DNA from: an uncultured Endozoicomonas sp.
GTDB lineage: Bacteria > Pseudomonadota > Gammaproteobacteria > Pseudomonadales > Endozoicomonadaceae
NCBI RefSeq assembly: GCF_947495845.1
Contig: NZ_CANMAO010000002.1
Span: 62,001-126,000, forward strand
Direction of reading: 5' to 3'
DNA: 64,000 nt
The position numbers were made by a program, and so were the translations under genes. Below the pieces are notes generated by a model. That model saw nothing but the letters and a program-made list of their open reading frames with translations. It made no database searches and was not told the DNA's origin. Below are positions 46,222 through 55,000 of this stretch, piece by piece. Each line of letters starts with the position of its first letter. The stretch's first letter is position 1.

Positions 46222-47342
46222 TGAGCAGTATCATGACCATATTTGGCTCCGCAGTGATGGAGCTTCCACCTGCCCCGCCCCAGGCATCACCGCTGCATCA
46301 AGACAATATGCTTGGCGCCAAAAATGATGCAGAAGCCCTGCAATTCTATCTTCAGAAAGCCGGCGCACGCTCTAAAGAAACCCTAAGGCGCTACGATCGA
46401 GAAATCACCCGCTTCACCGCTTATTTATACCTTGAGCTAAAAGTCAGCTATCAAAACGTACGACTCAAGCATTTACAAAACTACCTGACCTTCATTCAAA
46501 CACTGCCATATCACTGGACAACCCAAGGCATTCTACCCGGCCAACCAGAAAGGGTGCTGTTTAAGTCCTCCATAAAGCCCGGAAAGAGTACAGATCAGGT
46601 GATCGATGTGTTGTCGTCCTTTTTCTCGTTTCTGGAGAAAAACAGATACATTACAGGGAATCCAACTGCAGCACTGATCCGATCTGGCGAAAAACTGGCC
46701 CGAGGAAATACCGTCGTACGTTACTTTCATGACTCAGACTGGGAATTCATCAAGAAGTGTATTGACCACCTACCCTCTAATACAATAGGTCAAAAGATGG
46801 AAGCAGCTCGAACCCGATACATCATCGCTTTAGGATATGGACTGGCACTTCGAGAATCTGAACTCACCCATCACAACTGTACCGATATACATCCAGATAA
46901 CGACAATGGTTTTTACTTGAGCGTACTGGGCAAAGGGAAAAAGCGCCGGCATATCCCGCTCAACAACCAGCTTCGAGGCACGATCATGGACCTCAAGCAG
47001 TTATACGGCATTGATAGCCTTTATGGTGACACATTTCCACTGGCACCCAGGCACAGGATGTTAAATAACACCCTATGCGCCCTATCCCCAAGAGGGTTAA
47101 GGCAATGGTGGCGAACCTTTATGAACCGATGTGCAATCAATGCTGAACCGGAACTGAAAGCCCGACTCAGCACAATGCCATTCCACGCTTTGAGGCACAC
47201 AGCATTAACCCATCTGGCGCGTAAGATGGATATTGAAGATCTCGCGATTTTTGCAGGACATGACTCCATTCAGACGACAAGCCAGTACTATCATGCAGAA
47301 GCCAGTCGTTTAAAGAGAATGTCTGCCGATCACTATCTTTGA
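46221..47342 (+). CDS. Tyrosine recombinase coupled to the KfrA-like gene
   Basis: A 373-residue site-specific recombinase. The N-terminal core-binding domain starts near AEALQFYLQKAGARSKETLRRYDRE. Catalytic residues: Arg in GLALRESELT, Lys in LGKGKKRRHIP, HxxR in FHALRHTALTHL, His in FAGHDSIQTT and Tyr in SQYYHAE. It is complete, so probably active. It has no phage genes, no excisionase and no obvious attachment repeat beside it; its partner is the overlapping KfrA-like gene. Not close in sequence to XerC/XerD or, as far as I can see, to integron integrases. Confidence 0.88.
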   Translation: MSSIMTIFGSAVMELPPAPPQASPLHQDNMLGAKNDAEALQFYLQKAGARSKETLRRYDREITRFTAYLYLELKVSYQNVRLKHLQNYLTFIQTLPYHWTTQGILPGQPERVLFKSSIKPGKSTDQVIDVLSSFFSFLEKNRYITGNPTAALIRSGEKLARGNTVVRYFHDSDWEFIKKCIDHLPSNTIGQKMEAARTRYIIALGYGLALRESELTHHNCTDIHPDNDNGFYLSVLGKGKKRRHIPLNNQLRGTIMDLKQLYGIDSLYGDTFPLAPRHRMLNNTLCALSPRGLRQWWRTFMNRCAINAEPELKARLSTMPFHALRHTALTHLARKMDIEDLAIFAGHDSIQTTSQYYHAEASRLKRMSADHYL

Positions 47343-47379
47343 ACTAACAGCACAGCACTCAATATTATCAATACTATTT

Positions 47380-48396
47380 GTGAAAATTTGTAAGGGATGC
47401 AGAAAACCAATATCAGGTAATATCGTGAACGCCATGGGCAAGCATTGGCATCCACATTGCCTGCTTTGTAAAAGCTGCCGGCAACCGCTGCAAGGTGGCT
47501 CATTTGTCGTATTTAGAAAAAAACTATATCACCCTCAGTGTGTTCGCTGCCCGGGCTGCAAAAAACCGATTTCAGCAGAATACGTTGAACACAACAAAAT
47601 GCCCTGGCACCCCGCCTGCATACCAACCAGGGGTAACAAAAAATGCTCAGTATGCAGAAAACCACTAACTCGCCGGTATTTTGTTGATTTTTGGGGTAAC
47701 CCCTATTGCGATCAACATCAAAATCATCCGGAATGCTCCAGCTGCGGCCGACTGGTTTGCGACAACCTCACCGATGGCGGCATGCAGTATCCCGACGGTG
47801 TCGTGATTTGCAATCAGTGCAGCCTTAACGGCATCTCCACGCAGGCACAAGCTGATCAGATTGCGGAAGAAATGCGCTTCGCACTGGCCTCCGTCGGTTT
47901 AAAGTTAAACTCCACCCAGACCCCAGTATTTCTATGTGGCCGAGATGAGCTGAATGGCGCCAGTCATCATAATTTCCATGACAACCACCCCATTCTTGGC
48001 GTGACTCGCACCAATACCACTCATAGTCGCGGGGAGATTCTGGCGAGAAATTTTGACTGCATCCTGATTCAGGTCAACCTGCCAGAAGAACATTTCCGAA
48101 CCGTGATGATTCATGAATTAACCCATGCCTGGTTTTTTTATAATTATTTTCTGGATCTTCCTCTAAAAGTCGAAGAAGGCATGTGCGTGCTCATGGAGTA
48201 CATCTGGCTCAAAAATCTGGACACAAAAGATGCAGAGTTCCGGCGCAAACAAATCGCATTAACACCAGACCCCATTTATGGCGATGGTTTTCGTGAAGCA
48301 AGAGAGGCTTTACGTCTTATGCCGCTCTCAAAGCTACTGTCGTACATTAAAGAAAAGAAAAAATTCCCTACTCGGTGGGCTGCGTTTTTCTACTGA
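47380..48396 (+). CDS. LIM-domain zinc protein with DA1-type metallopeptidase domain
   Basis: A 338-residue protein with eukaryote-like architecture. Residues 4 to about 110 hold two to three LIM-type zinc fingers (CKGC ... HPHCLLCKSC ... HPQCVRCPGC ... CSVCRKPL ... CDQH), and another CSSCGRLVC/CNQC pair follows. The C-terminal half has HELTHAW (His245, Glu246, His249) with the downstream KVEEGMCVLMEYIWL glutamate motif, matching plant DA1 peptidases, which are ubiquitin-activated proteases. No signal peptide is visible. Start GTG 47380 lacks a clear Shine-Dalgarno sequence. It may act inside the cell or be an effector delivered to an animal host; delivery is inference. Confidence 0.85.
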   Translation: MKICKGCRKPISGNIVNAMGKHWHPHCLLCKSCRQPLQGGSFVVFRKKLYHPQCVRCPGCKKPISAEYVEHNKMPWHPACIPTRGNKKCSVCRKPLTRRYFVDFWGNPYCDQHQNHPECSSCGRLVCDNLTDGGMQYPDGVVICNQCSLNGISTQAQADQIAEEMRFALASVGLKLNSTQTPVFLCGRDELNGASHHNFHDNHPILGVTRTNTTHSRGEILARNFDCILIQVNLPEEHFRTVMIHELTHAWFFYNYFLDLPLKVEEGMCVLMEYIWLKNLDTKDAEFRRKQIALTPDPIYGDGFREAREALRLMPLSKLLSYIKEKKKFPTRWAAFFY

Positions 48397-48437
48397 AGCT
48401 AAACTGATTTAATCACTCCACACATCCGTGCAAACCT

Positions 48438-48858
48438 ATGACTATCGTCGTTCATCATATATCCATAACCAGCGGCAATATCGCAGAAAGCGAAAAATTC
48501 TACAGCCTTTTTGGATTTCACGCTCAGACGAAATACACAGATGACAACGTTACTATTCTTCTTATGGCGCTAGCCGGCTCAGCAAAAATCGAGCTATTCC
48601 AGTTCGCAACACCTTGCAAAATAAGCGCTACGACCAACTATTTTCCGTATATAAACAAATTGGGAATCACGCACTTTGCACTTCAGATTCCAGAATCTGG
48701 AACCAATGAGGAAACAGCTAGAAGAGAAATGCATAAAATGCTCTTCTATTCTTAACGCTAGGCTAGGATGCTTTCGGTATTTTTTTACAGCAGATCCAGA
48801 TGGCAATCAGATAGAGCTGGTGGAGATCAGACCAGAGGAGTTTGAATCAGAGAGATGA
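48438..48858 (+). pseudogene. Glyoxalase/VOC-family protein gene broken by a one-base insertion
   Basis: The first frame gives MTIVVHHISITSGNIAESEK, FYSLFGFHAQTKYTDD and ITHFALQIP, a normal VOC start, but then loses homology and stops at 48755. From about 48696 another frame continues with NLEPMRKQLEEK and ends YFFTADPDGNQIELVEIRPE, the standard VOC C-terminus with its metal-binding Glu. Removing one A from GAATCTGG at 48693-48700 joins the halves into IPDLEPMRKQLEEK. So this is a recent single-base frameshift, or a sequencing error. The enzyme would have been a small metal-dependent lyase or dioxygenase of unknown substrate. Confidence 0.85.
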
Positions 48859-48871
48859 GATAAGAGAATAA

Positions 48872-48945
48872 TGGAGGCGAGTACCGGAGTCGAACCGGTC
48901 TAAATGGAGTTGCAGTCCACTGCATAACCGCTTTGCTAACTCGCC
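48872..48945 (-). tRNA. tRNA-Cys (GCA), copy 1
   Basis: 74 bases including encoded CCA. The acceptor stem GGCGAGT pairs with the 3' end; the anticodon loop reads GACTGCAAC with GCA as anticodon; the T loop is GGTTCGACTCC. Identical to the second copy 253 bases away. Confidence 0.95.
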
Positions 48946-48954
48946 TTAAATAGA

Positions 48955-49041
48955 TGGTGCCCGAGGCCGGAATCGAACCGGCACGATCTTTCGATCGAGG
49001 GATTTTAAGTCCCTTGTGTCTACCAATTTCACCACTCGGGC
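48955..49041 (-). tRNA. tRNA-Leu (TAA)
   Basis: 87 bases with encoded CCA and a long variable arm (CTCGATCGAAAGATCG), as expected for a class II tRNA. The acceptor stem GCCCGAG pairs with CTCGGGC; the anticodon is TAA in GGACTTAAAATCC. Confidence 0.95.
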
Positions 49042-49068
49042 ATAAGAACATATTACAAACTTATGCCA
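49042..49068 (-). promoter_or_regulatory. Possible promoter for the tRNA-Leu / tRNA-Cys pair
   Basis: On the minus strand TAATAT lies about 10 bases before the tRNA-Leu 5' end, with a T-rich stretch at -35 that overlaps the terminator tract. Proposed because a terminator separates this pair from the upstream tRNAs. Confidence 0.35.
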
Positions 49069-49069
49069 T

Positions 49070-49090
49070 AAAAAAACAGGCTATTGCCTG
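49070..49090 (-). terminator. Rho-independent terminator inside the tRNA cluster
   Basis: On the minus strand CAGGC-AATA-GCCTG is followed by seven T. It lies 34 bases past the second tRNA-Cys and 28 bases before tRNA-Leu, so it divides the cluster into two units. Confidence 0.75.
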
Positions 49091-49124
49091 CATTCTTTAT
49101 GTATTACATATAGAACGTTAAAAC

Positions 49125-49198
49125 TGGAGGCGAGTACCGGAGTCGAACCGGTCTAAATGGAGTTGCAGTCCACTGCATAACCGCTTTGCTAACTCGCC
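49125..49198 (-). tRNA. tRNA-Cys (GCA), copy 2
   Basis: 74 bases with encoded CCA, identical in sequence to the copy at 48872-48945. It follows tRNA-Gly, as cysT follows glyW in E. coli. Confidence 0.95.
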
Positions 49199-49232
49199 TT
49201 CTATTAAAAACTGCAAAACAGCTATTAATATT

Positions 49233-49308
49233 TGGAGCGGGAAACGAGGTTCGAACTCGCGACCTCAACCTTGGCAAGGTTGCGCTCTACCAACTGAGCT
49301 ATTCCCGC
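49233..49308 (-). tRNA. tRNA-Gly (GCC)
   Basis: 76 bases with encoded CCA. The acceptor stem GCGGGAA pairs with TTCCCGC; the anticodon is GCC in CCTTGCCAAGG; the T loop is GAGTTCGAACCTC. First tRNA downstream of pgsA. Confidence 0.95.
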
Positions 49309-49466
49309 TCTATCTCTCAAAACACTCACTTAAGGAGTTATCTTCAAGAGTTGTGCTTCATACCGTAACACCAAGTTGTTTCTAACTATTTCAACTCGCT
49401 GCCACTGCCTAAGCACGAAGCGTATTTTAGGTTTTTCTCCTTTGATGTCAACCGCTTTCCGTCTTT

Positions 49467-50030
49467 TCAGTCAGGCTTTTGAAACGGCGACAGATCTGGC
49501 CAAGCCGCTTTGAGATAAACGTACATTGACCACAGGGTTAAAACCACGGCCAGATACAGCAATAAGATGCCCGCATAATCTGTCCAGGTGTCCAACGGTT
49601 TAGGAGACAATAGCAATAAAGTGATCGCCACCATTTGCGCCGTTGTTTTGGCCTTACCAATCATACTTACAGCAACACTGGTGCGCTTACCAAGTTCAGC
49701 CATCCATTCCCTTAAGGCAGAAATCACAATTTCCCTGCCAACAATGATCATGGCAGGTACTGTCATCCAAAAAGAACTGAACTCGTCAATAAGCAAACAC
49801 AGCGCCGCAGCCACCATAATTTTATCCGCCACGGGATCAAAAAAAGCACCGAAGGGTGTGCTTTGATTCCATCGGCGAGCCAGATAGCCGTCAAACCAGT
49901 CGGTGACCGCCGCGAAGGCAAAAATCCCAGCACACACAAGATAGCGGGACTCGAAGGGTAAATAGAAAATGATTACCAGAAAGGGAACCAGAACAATTCT
50001 TGCAAGTGTCAGAAAATTTGGAACGTTCAT
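49467..50030 (-). CDS. pgsA: CDP-diacylglycerol--glycerol-3-phosphate 3-phosphatidyltransferase
   Basis: A 187-residue inner-membrane enzyme that makes phosphatidylglycerol phosphate, the first committed step to phosphatidylglycerol and cardiolipin. The CDP-alcohol phosphotransferase motif is complete: [20 protein letters not shown] then FDPVADK. Four to five membrane helices. Start ATG 50030 ([16 protein letters not shown]) is the family N-terminus; an ATG 42 bases upstream is unlikely. Gene order uvrC - pgsA - tRNA-Gly - tRNA-Cys - tRNA-Leu matches E. coli. Confidence 0.95.
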   Translation of the reverse strand: MNVPNFLTLARIVLVPFLVIIFYLPFESRYLVCAGIFAFAAVTDWFDGYLARRWNQSTPFGAFFDPVADKIMVAAALCLLIDEFSSFWMTVPAMIIVGREIVISALREWMAELGKRTSVAVSMIGKAKTTAQMVAITLLLLSPKPLDTWTDYAGILLLYLAVVLTLWSMYVYLKAAWPDLSPFQKPD

Positions 50031-50132
50031 GTTATGCCAAAAATTGATGCCGTTGTTATAAGCAGTAAGCAAACCGCTTAGTTTATTCAGTATTTATGCG
50101 GAGCATACGGTACACAGTACCTGACATTTTCG

Positions 50133-52004
50133 CTAGTCATTATGAAAATAATCATGAATCTGTTGAGCCATTTTACGACTAATCCCCTCCACCTTTGCCA
50201 GCTCATCAACAGAAGCATTATAAACACCATCTTTACCGCCAAAGAACTTTAGCAGAGCTGAGCGGCGCTTACTGCCAACACCTGGGATATCGTCAAGCAC
50301 AGAGCGATTCCGAGCCTTCTGGCGACGCTGACGATGACCGGTGATGGCAAAGCGATGCGCCTCGTCCCGAATCTGCTGTATGAGTAGCAACGCGGCGTCA
50401 TACCCTTCTGGATTTAATTCTTTTCCATCATATAACAGCTTTTCAAGACCCGCCTTTCGGGTGACACCTTTCGCAACGCCCAGCATGGGAATCTGCAGCT
50501 CCAGCTCTGCAAGAGCTTCTGCGGATGCTGTCAGCTGTCCTTTACCGCCATCAATAATAATCAAATCTGGACGACCACCCTCTTCTTTCTCATCCTCCAT
50601 GGAAGCCAGTCGATGATACCGTTTTTTCAAGGCCTGGTTCATGGCGGCATAATCATCACCGGGTTCTATGCCTGAAATATTATACCGACGATACTCACTG
50701 ATCTTTGGGCCTTCAGCACCGAAAACAACACAGGAAGCCACTGTCGCCTCTCCCATGGTATGACTGATATCGAAGCATTCCATTCTGATGATCGGCTTAG
50801 ACAAGCCCAGCAATTTAGATAACTGCTGATAACGCTGAGTCAGATGACTTTTATTGGCAAGATGGCTCTGCAGGTTGTGTTGCGCATTTTTATTGGCCAA
50901 CACTAACCAATCATGACGTTCTGAGCGCACTCGATGTTTTATTTTCAGTTTTTTCGCTGCCAGTGATTCAATGGCTTGCTCCACCACCAAAGCACCTGCA
51001 AACTCAAACGGCACAACAATTTCATCGGGAAAGTCTCGACTGCCGGCAAGCCGAACATAAAACTGAGCGACAAACTCTTCCAGATAATCAGAATTGGACG
51101 ACTCAAGCTTAAACTCCGGAAAGTAATACTTATGACCAAGCACATGGCCTGAGCGGATAAACAACACATCAAAACAGGTCTTCCCTGCCAGTTCGGCAAA
51201 GCCTATCACGTCCACATTACCCGACGCCTTCGTGACCGACTGCTGTTCTTGCACCGCTCTTAGGTGTGAAATCTGATCACGAAGTGCTGCGGCAGCTTCA
51301 AAATCCAAAGACTCTGCTGCTGTTTCCATTCTTTTTATCAGTGAGCGAATCAGTTGCTGGCTTTTTCCTTCCAGAAACTGACTGGTGTCGTGAATATCCT
51401 GAGCATATTCTTCTTCGGAAACCAGTCCTACACAGGGGGCTTTACAGCGATCTATCTGATACTGGAGACAAGGTCGAGTTCTATTTCGAAAGTAGCTGTC
51501 CGTACACGAGCGGATTTTAAACACTTTCTGCAATAGATGAAGACTGTCTTTTACTGCAACCCGGCTGGGGTATGGACCAAAGTATTTACCCTTCTGTCGT
51601 TTACGGCCTCGACAGGACTCCATTCTGGGAAATTCATTATCACCAGAAATAAAAATATAAGGGTACGACTTATCATCCTTGAGCAGAATATTGTATTGCG
51701 GCCGTCGATTTTTGATCAGATTTTGTTCCAGCAGTAGAGCTTCGGTCTCTGTCTGGGTAACCGTGACCTCAATATCAACAATCCGGCTTACCAACGCCAT
51801 GGTTTTCGTAGTCAGGCCGGTGGCTCGAAAATAACTGGATAACCGATTTTTAAGATTCTTAGCCTTGCCAATATAGAGGGTTTTTCCATGACCATCCCGC
51901 ATGTCATAAACACCGGGGCGCGTCGAAACACTTTCCAGAAAGGATTTATGATCAAAGGGCTTGGAATCAGCAAGGCTTAACGGTTCACTGTCTGCCATAT
52001 ACAT
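50133..52004 (-). CDS. uvrC: Excinuclease ABC subunit C
   Basis: A 623-residue nucleotide-excision repair nuclease that makes both incisions with UvrB. The GIY-YIG domain is at the start (PGVYDMRDGHGKTLYIGKAKNLKNRL, residues about 31-56). The UvrB-binding UVR motif is near FEAAAALRDQISHLRAVQ. The RNase H-like half has ECFDISHTMGEATVASCVVF and DLIIIDGGKGQLTAS with catalytic Asp residues, and it ends in a double helix-hairpin-helix (DDIPGVGSKRRSALLKFFGG). It lies between uvrY and pgsA, a conserved order. An ATG two codons in is an alternative start. Confidence 0.96.
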   Translation of the reverse strand: MYMADSEPLSLADSKPFDHKSFLESVSTRPGVYDMRDGHGKTLYIGKAKNLKNRLSSYFRATGLTTKTMALVSRIVDIEVTVTQTETEALLLEQNLIKNRRPQYNILLKDDKSYPYIFISGDNEFPRMESCRGRKRQKGKYFGPYPSRVAVKDSLHLLQKVFKIRSCTDSYFRNRTRPCLQYQIDRCKAPCVGLVSEEEYAQDIHDTSQFLEGKSQQLIRSLIKRMETAAESLDFEAAAALRDQISHLRAVQEQQSVTKASGNVDVIGFAELAGKTCFDVLFIRSGHVLGHKYYFPEFKLESSNSDYLEEFVAQFYVRLAGSRDFPDEIVVPFEFAGALVVEQAIESLAAKKLKIKHRVRSERHDWLVLANKNAQHNLQSHLANKSHLTQRYQQLSKLLGLSKPIIRMECFDISHTMGEATVASCVVFGAEGPKISEYRRYNISGIEPGDDYAAMNQALKKRYHRLASMEDEKEEGGRPDLIIIDGGKGQLTASAEALAELELQIPMLGVAKGVTRKAGLEKLLYDGKELNPEGYDAALLLIQQIRDEAHRFAITGHRQRRQKARNRSVLDDIPGVGSKRRSALLKFFGGKDGVYNASVDELAKVEGISRKMAQQIHDYFHND

Positions 52005-52031
52005 CCAGTTGGACTACATATATCAGACCAT

Positions 52032-52126
52032 TATACCCGTCGCCTTTCAAGTTGCTACTTTGTTGGCTGTGTGCTCTCACCTCGCTTACTTGCCGCCGCG
52101 TAGCAACTTGAAATCCTTTGGGTATA
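52032..52126. repeat. Dispersed palindromic repeat family 2, copy A
   Basis: A 95-bp imperfect palindrome between uvrC and uvrY. The right part, read in reverse, is TATACCCAAAGGATTTCAAG, TTGCTACGCGGCGG; the left part is TATACCCGTCGCCTTTCAAG, TTGCTACTTTGTTGG. Arms pair through CAAGTTGCTA / TAGCAACTTG. The second copy is at 55.04 kb. Similar sequences are scattered in many marine gammaproteobacteria as far as I recall; not checked. Confidence 0.8.
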
Positions 52127-52143
52127 TATGGGAGTCGGCTGCG

Positions 52144-52785
52144 CTATTGAACGGTATCAATCAATTCATGGCGAATCGCCAGATGGGTAAGCTCAACATC
52201 ACTGGTGATATCCAGCTTTTCAAAAATACGGTATCGATAACTGTTCACGGTTTTCGGGCTAAGGCACAGCTTGTCAGAAATGGCCTGAACCTTTTCACAA
52301 TTGACAATCATCAGAGCAATTTGAGTTTCACGATGGGAGAGTTGACCAAAGGGAGAGGCTGCATCCGGTTCCATGGATTTAAGCGCCATCTTCTGAGCAA
52401 TCTCTGGAGATAGATATTTTTTCCCGGCATACACAGTTTGAATTGCTGTCACCATTTCCAAGATATTAGAACTTTTAGTGACATATCCGGAAGCACCGGC
52501 TTCAATCAATTTATTAGGAAAAGGATCATCAATACAGACGGTGACCGCAATGACTTTGGCCGAAGATTCAATCTGACAAATCTTTCGAGTCGCTTCAAGA
52601 CCACCAATGCCAGGCATTCTGACATCCATCAGTACTACATCAGGCTTTACTTCGCGAAAAAGGTCAATGGCCTCTTCCCCACTGGCCGCCTCAGCAACGA
52701 TCTCAATATTGTCGATATCTGACAACATTCTTGAGATCCCGGTTCTCACCAGATCGTGGTCATCCGCTAACAGAACTCGAATCAC
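52144..52785 (-). CDS. uvrY: Two-component response regulator UvrY/GacA
   Basis: A 213-residue NarL/FixJ-type regulator. Receiver domain: acidic pair in LLADDHDLVRTG, phospho-acceptor Asp54 in DVVLMDVRMPG, Lys in VTKSSNILE. C-terminal LuxR-type helix-turn-helix: LSHRETQIALMIVNCEKVQAISDKLCLSPKTVNSYRYRIFEKL. In E. coli and Pseudomonas it is activated by the BarA/GacS kinase and turns on small RNAs that titrate CsrA, controlling virulence and carbon flow. No kinase gene is in the window. Its place upstream of uvrC is the conserved one. Confidence 0.95.
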   Translation of the reverse strand: MIRVLLADDHDLVRTGISRMLSDIDNIEIVAEAASGEEAIDLFREVKPDVVLMDVRMPGIGGLEATRKICQIESSAKVIAVTVCIDDPFPNKLIEAGASGYVTKSSNILEMVTAIQTVYAGKKYLSPEIAQKMALKSMEPDAASPFGQLSHRETQIALMIVNCEKVQAISDKLCLSPKTVNSYRYRIFEKLDITSDVELTHLAIRHELIDTVQ

Positions 52786-52872
52786 TGACTACTCCAGCAC
52801 ACTTATAATTATTATTCTGCATTTAAGGATTATTATGCATGGTATGGTCAGTTAAGAAAACCCTGCGGACAT

Positions 52873-52902
52873 AAAAGACAGATGACTATTAGTCATCTGT
52901 CT
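52873..52902 (-). terminator. Rho-independent terminator after etfA
   Basis: A perfect 13-bp stem (AGACAGATGACTA and complement) with a 1-base centre, followed on the minus strand by TTTAT. It lies 15 bases past the etfA stop. Confidence 0.75.
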
Positions 52903-52916
52903 ATCTCTAATAACTA

Positions 52917-53846
52917 TTAGAGTTTGCCTTCCAATTCAGGCACCGCTTCAAACAGGTCTGCAACCAAACCGTAATCCGCTACCTGGAAGATAGGCGCTTC
53001 TTCATCTTTGTTGATGGCAACAATGACTTTACTGTCTTTCATACCGGCCAGATGCTGAATAGCACCGGAGATACCGACAGCGACGTACAGGTTTGGCGCA
53101 ACGATTTTACCGGTCTGTCCAACCTGCATATCGTTAGGTACATAACCGGCATCAACAGCCGCACGGGACGCGCCAACAGCAGCACCCAGTTTGTCCGCCA
53201 CTTTGTAGAGAAGCTCAAAGTTCTCACCGTTACCCATACCACGGCCACCGGAGACAATAATCTCGGCAGCAGCCAGTTCAGGCCGGTCAGATTGAGCCAG
53301 CTCTTCGCTGACAAAGCTGGAAACGCCAGCGTTGTTATCTGCAGAAATAGCTTCAACAGCCGCGGAGCCACCTTCTGCAGCGGCTGGATCAAAACCCGTA
53401 CCACGAACAGTAATCACCTTCACAGCAGCGCTGGACTTAACCGTCGCAATGGCATTACCCGCATAGATTGGACGAGCAAATGTATCGGCGCTTTCTACTT
53501 TAATAATATCCGACACCTGATCCACATCCAGCAGCGCAGCAACGCGCGGCATCATGTTACGAGCATCAGTGGAAGTAGACGACAGAACGTGGGAATAGTT
53601 TTTACCAAGCTCCGCAACCAACAGGCTGACATTTTCTGCCAGACGGTGTTCAAAGGCAGCATTATCAGCCAACAAAACTTTCACAACACCAGCAACGTTA
53701 GCAGCTTGTTCAGCAACAGCACCGCAGTTAGCACCGGCAACCAGCAGATGGATATCTCCACCAATGGCAGCTGCGGCAGACACCGTATTCAGTGTCCCGG
53801 CACCCAGAGTTACGTTGTCATGATCAGCAACGACGAGTATGGTCAT
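52917..53846 (-). CDS. etfA: Electron transfer flavoprotein alpha subunit
   Basis: A 309-residue FAD-binding subunit. The C-terminal FAD domain shows IIVSGGRGMGNGENFELLYKVADKLGAAVGASRAAVDAG, then VGQTGKIVAPNLYVAVGISGAIQHLAGM and VIVAINKDEEAPIFQVADYGLV, all ETF-alpha marks. With EtfB it takes electrons from acyl-CoA and other dehydrogenases and passes them to the ETF-quinone oxidoreductase. Its start overlaps the etfB stop by one base. Confidence 0.96.
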   Translation of the reverse strand: MTILVVADHDNVTLGAGTLNTVSAAAAIGGDIHLLVAGANCGAVAEQAANVAGVVKVLLADNAAFEHRLAENVSLLVAELGKNYSHVLSSTSTDARNMMPRVAALLDVDQVSDIIKVESADTFARPIYAGNAIATVKSSAAVKVITVRGTGFDPAAAEGGSAAVEAISADNNAGVSSFVSEELAQSDRPELAAAEIIVSGGRGMGNGENFELLYKVADKLGAAVGASRAAVDAGYVPNDMQVGQTGKIVAPNLYVAVGISGAIQHLAGMKDSKVIVAINKDEEAPIFQVADYGLVADLFEAVPELEGKL

Positions 53847-54598
53847 TAGATCACCTTTGCTTCATTTTTTAATTTTTCGACCAGCTCATCAACACTGGCG
53901 ACTTTAATGCCAGCCTGACGTTCTGCGGGCGGCTCAACCTTCAGGGTTTCAACAGTGGATGACACGGTCACGCCCAGGTCTTCCGGCGTTTTCACATCCA
54001 GAGGCTTACGCTTGGCCTTCATAATGTTTGGCAGGGACGCGTAACGCGGCTCATTCAAACGCAGATCCGTTGTCACCACAGCCGGGAGACTCAGGCTTAA
54101 TGTCTGTAAACCGCCGTCTACTTCACGGGTCACATTCACTTTGCCATTATCAACATTCACTTCGGAGGCATAAGTACCTTGCCCCATGCCAGTCAGCGCT
54201 GCCAGCATCTGACCGGTTTGGCCGTTATCGCTGTCAATGGCCTGTTTGCCCAAGAGAACCAGGTCTGGCTTTTCTTCATCCACAACCGCTTTGAGCAACT
54301 TGGCAACACTGAGAGAGCCTAAAGGCGCACCATCAGTTTGAATTTGAATGCCACGGTCTGCACCCAGTGCCAACGCAGTCCGTATCTGTTCCTGGCACTC
54401 TTTTGGGCCGATGGATACGGCAACAATTTCTGTTGCTACCCCTTTCTCTTTCAGTCTTACTGCTTCTTCTACAGCAATTTCACAGAAAGGGTTGATTGCC
54501 ATTTTGACGTTGGTGAGATCGACGTCGGTATTGTCCGCCTTCACCCGAACCTTGACGTTATAGTCAATGACTCTTTTGACGGCTACTAGTATCTTCAT
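53846..54598 (-). CDS. etfB: Electron transfer flavoprotein beta subunit
   Basis: A 250-residue AMP-binding subunit. [20 protein letters not shown] opens it; then [31 protein letters not shown] and the beta signature [40 protein letters not shown], with the C-terminal arm after it. First gene of the etfBA operon, divergent from the ETF-quinone oxidoreductase gene 640 bases away, with possible fatty-acid-regulator sites between them. Confidence 0.96.
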   Translation of the reverse strand: MKILVAVKRVIDYNVKVRVKADNTDVDLTNVKMAINPFCEIAVEEAVRLKEKGVATEIVAVSIGPKECQEQIRTALALGADRGIQIQTDGAPLGSLSVAKLLKAVVDEEKPDLVLLGKQAIDSDNGQTGQMLAALTGMGQGTYASEVNVDNGKVNVTREVDGGLQTLSLSLPAVVTTDLRLNEPRYASLPNIMKAKRKPLDVKTPEDLGVTVSSTVETLKVEPPAERQAGIKVASVDELVEKLKNEAKVI

Positions 54599-54743
54599 AG
54601 GTTCGCAGCCTTCCCTTCTCGTTATTGGCTTGATTTGGAATGTTCAAACAGATAACGGAACAACCGGATGAATCAAAATGATTATTCAGTCACCTGTGTT
54701 CACACATCTGCGCAGACGCAGTCTACCAGCAGGTTTATAAGGG

Positions 54744-54761
54744 TTCAAACGTATGTTCCAA
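54744..54761. promoter_or_regulatory. Possible PsrA-like operator (imperfect)
   Basis: TTCAAAC-GTAT-GTTCCAA, close to the CAAAC-N4-GTTTG pattern bound by the fatty-acid-responsive regulator PsrA. It lies about 150 bases upstream of etfB. Confidence 0.35.
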
Positions 54762-55000
54762 ATAGTTCATACAAACGATTTCATTTGTATCTACGGCACT
54801 TATCATTTATAGCTCGGGTTTTACGCAGCCTATACTGGCTACCCTTTACTATAAGGCAGTTGATGTTTACTTTTGCCTGCCAGGCTTTTTCCGTTTATAA
54901 GGTTTACGCACTTCCGGTTGCTTGAGATCAACACCAACGCATTAAATATAGGCAACAATATTGCTCATTTCGGTAAACACTGATTATAATGCCAAGCAAA

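Noticed and set aside
54668-54925. 85-codon open frame on the plus strand
   Set aside because: No ribosome site, overlaps the likely etfB promoter and has no protein-like pattern.
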